Assembly: GCA_039799445.1 (NCBI GenBank)
Contig: JBDLSO010000052.1
Span: forward strand, 1-5,672
Direction: 5' to 3'
DNA length: 5,672 bases
Origin: JBDLSO01 sp039799445
GTDB lineage: Bacteria > Patescibacteriota > Minisyncoccia > Phycocordibacterales > UBA5272
Below the pieces are notes generated by a model, which saw only the letters and a list, made by a program, of their open reading frames with translations, was not told the DNA's origin and did not search any database. The translations under genes were made by a program, and so were the position numbers. Shown in pieces: positions 5,119 to 5,672 of the stretch (within the stretch, counting starts at the first letter, position 1; each line of letters starts with the position of its first letter).

Positions 5119-5127
5119 TGATATACT
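5119..5127 (+). promoter_or_regulatory. Extended -10 promoter of the small membrane protein gene, predicted leaderless
   Basis: TG-A-TATACT ends at 5127, seven bases before the ATG at 5135, the same geometry as at ruvX. No clear -35 is seen. The 58 bases between this ATG and the divergent tRNA-Arg also contain a perfect 8-base palindrome, GCACGTGC, at 5095-5102. Confidence 0.6.
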
Positions 5128-5134
5128 ATAACAC

Positions 5135-5455
5135 ATGGAACCAATCAAGGGAACAGAAGAGACATTGCAAGAACTTCTCCTACTTACTCGTGAGAACAAC
5201 AAAATTCTACACGGTATCAGAAATAGAGAGAGGATAGCTCATTTCCTTCGCATATTCTATATTGGATTCCTAGTACTTTCTTTCTATGGAGCATATGTGT
5301 TTGCACAGCCATACATAGCTCAAATACAAGAAATGTTACAAACCGCGCAGAACATACAAAGTAGTGTAAAGACAAATGTGAATACATCAATCGTCGATCC
5401 ACAACAAGTACAAAATCTATTGAATGCATTTCAAGTTTCGCAACAACAACAATAA
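5135..5455 (+). CDS. Small single-helix membrane protein (hypothetical)
   Basis: This encodes 106 residues. An N-terminal amphipathic, coiled-coil-like segment (residues 1-30, ETLQELLLLTRENNKILHGI) and basic stretch (RNRERIAHFLR) lead into one membrane helix (about 39-57, IFYIGFLVLSFYGAYVFA). After YIAQIQEMLQTAQNIQSS comes a polar, Gln-rich tail ending QVSQQQQ. By the positive-inside rule the N-terminus is cytoplasmic and the tail outside. Leu/Gln spacing in residues 58-80 would allow a short coiled coil. I recognise the LLxxxENNKILxxxRRxxR-helix-YxxPY layout as a short membrane protein recurrent in Parcubacteria-like genomes, but no function is known to me. The start is supported by the -10 element seven bases upstream. 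No membrane-complex partner is visible nearby. Confidence 0.8.
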   Translation: MEPIKGTEETLQELLLLTRENNKILHGIRNRERIAHFLRIFYIGFLVLSFYGAYVFAQPYIAQIQEMLQTAQNIQSSVKTNVNTSIVDPQQVQNLLNAFQVSQQQQ

Positions 5456-5535
5456 TGCAAAATAGAATCATTGCTAAGTTGTAGTTCATTTGGCAAAAGT
5501 AAGTAGTCATTTCCCTGGAAATGCAAAGTAAAATA

Positions 5536-5552
5536 ATATGCTGAGATAGCTC
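5536..5552 (+). repeat. Direct repeat, copy 1 (17 bp, 120-base period)
   Basis: ATATGCTGAGATAGCTC occurs here and again, identical, at 5656-5672, the last bases of the window. It forms the 5' end, including the 5' half of the closing stem, of the candidate structured RNA below. Confidence 0.85.
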
Positions 5553-5619
5553 GAGCGGCTTGGCCGCGAAGATGTCTGAAATTAGCAAATTTCAGACGCA
5601 GTTGTACCAAGACTATCTT
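5543..5619 (+). ncRNA. Candidate structured RNA with three stems and a possible pseudoknot (unknown family)
   Basis: Three nested or adjacent stems are visible. A closing stem GAGATAG/CTATCTT pairs 5543-5549 with 5613-5619 (7 bp, one G-U). A GC hairpin GCGGC-TTG-GCCGC lies at 5555-5567. A long hairpin of 10 perfect pairs, 5574-5583 with 5588-5597, has loop AGCA. In addition CTTGG in and around the second hairpin's loop (5559-5563) is complementary to CCAAG (5607-5611), allowing a pseudoknot. The layout is tRNA-like in outline, and the D-arm-like AGCTCGAGCGGCTTGG recalls class II tRNAs. However, there is no T arm with TTCRA and no 7-base anticodon loop, so it is not a working tRNA. The strand is uncertain. 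The start of a second copy 120 bases later suggests a tandem array. It could instead be a mobile or attachment repeat. Confidence 0.45.
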
Positions 5620-5655
5620 GTAAAACAAAATTATTTAGTGTTTGAAGAAAATCAT

Positions 5656-5672
5656 ATATGCTGAGATAGCTC
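5656..5672 (+). repeat. Direct repeat, copy 2 (17 bp, cut by the window edge)
   Basis: This is an exact copy of 5536-5552. The match breaks on the left at 5655, while on the right it continues to the window end, so the repeat unit probably extends further. The 36 bases between the end of the first fold and this copy are A/T-rich with nothing recognisable. Confidence 0.85.

Noticed and set aside
5508..5523. Inverted repeat CATTTCC/GGAAATG
   Set aside because: The arms are seven bases around two bases, with no T run and no recognised operator, so it could easily arise by chance.
5543..5619. The structured segment as a tRNA gene
   Set aside because: It has a tRNA-like closing stem and D-arm-like sequence, but no T arm and a 10-bp hairpin with a 4-base loop where the anticodon arm should be.
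5217..5628. Minus-strand frames of 123 and 65 residues opposite the small membrane protein and repeat region
   Set aside because: They overlap the better-supported plus-strand gene with its own promoter, and the 65-residue frame translates the RNA hairpins.

Overview
The window looks like part of a small, AT-rich genome of the Patescibacteria/CPR type, most likely Parcubacteria/Paceibacteria-like. The evidence is indirect. Genes are short and tightly packed, no Shine-Dalgarno sequence is visible before any CDS, and tRNA genes carry no CCA. A RuvX has the GES-type active-site strand that I associate with CPR, and there is a stand-alone MetRS-C/Trbp111-like OB-fold protein. Two short membrane proteins also resemble families I associate with CPR. 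No rRNA or marker gene is present to settle the taxonomy.

Bases 1-1555 (accessory). The window opens inside an RHS-repeat gene. It carries the end of the RHS core, a helical hydrophobic linker and a C-terminal GIY-YIG (URI)-type nuclease, so this is the toxic tip of a polymorphic toxin. Eleven bases later comes a very AT-rich, unrecognised 142-aa gene that is the obvious immunity candidate. Overlapping its stop is a small gene with a signal peptide fused directly to a short RHS core segment. That segment stops at the Gly-His where the window's own RHS reading begins, so it is an orphan or collapsed RHS module. A strong bidirectional hairpin terminator closes the island.

Bases 1556-2400 (minus strand). 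tRNA-Ser(UGA) lies just upstream of, and probably cotranscribed with, a 156-aa two-helix membrane protein. Further downstream is tRNA-Arg with the uncommon GCG anticodon. A clear promoter precedes tRNA-Ser.

Bases 2401-4819 (housekeeping). ruvX and the OB-fold tRNA-binding protein form a plus-strand pair. This pair converges, with an 8-base overlap, on a minus-strand DedA-family membrane protein. Divergent from DedA is a D-2-hydroxyacid dehydrogenase-fold protein in which the catalytic Arg and His both appear to be replaced.

Bases 4820-5672. A gene-poor stretch contains a long hairpin and a nested inverted repeat with the terminator of tRNA-Arg(CCU) (minus). Next is a small one-helix membrane protein (plus). 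Last is a candidate structured RNA whose first 17 bases recur exactly 120 bases later at the window edge, so it may be the first unit of a tandem array.

Two observations stand out. Four genes (2437, 3837 minus, 3896, 5135) have an extended -10 element ending only 6-7 bases before the ATG, which predicts leaderless mRNAs. The 120-base repeat with a three-stem fold at 5536-5672 is not explained by any family I recognise.
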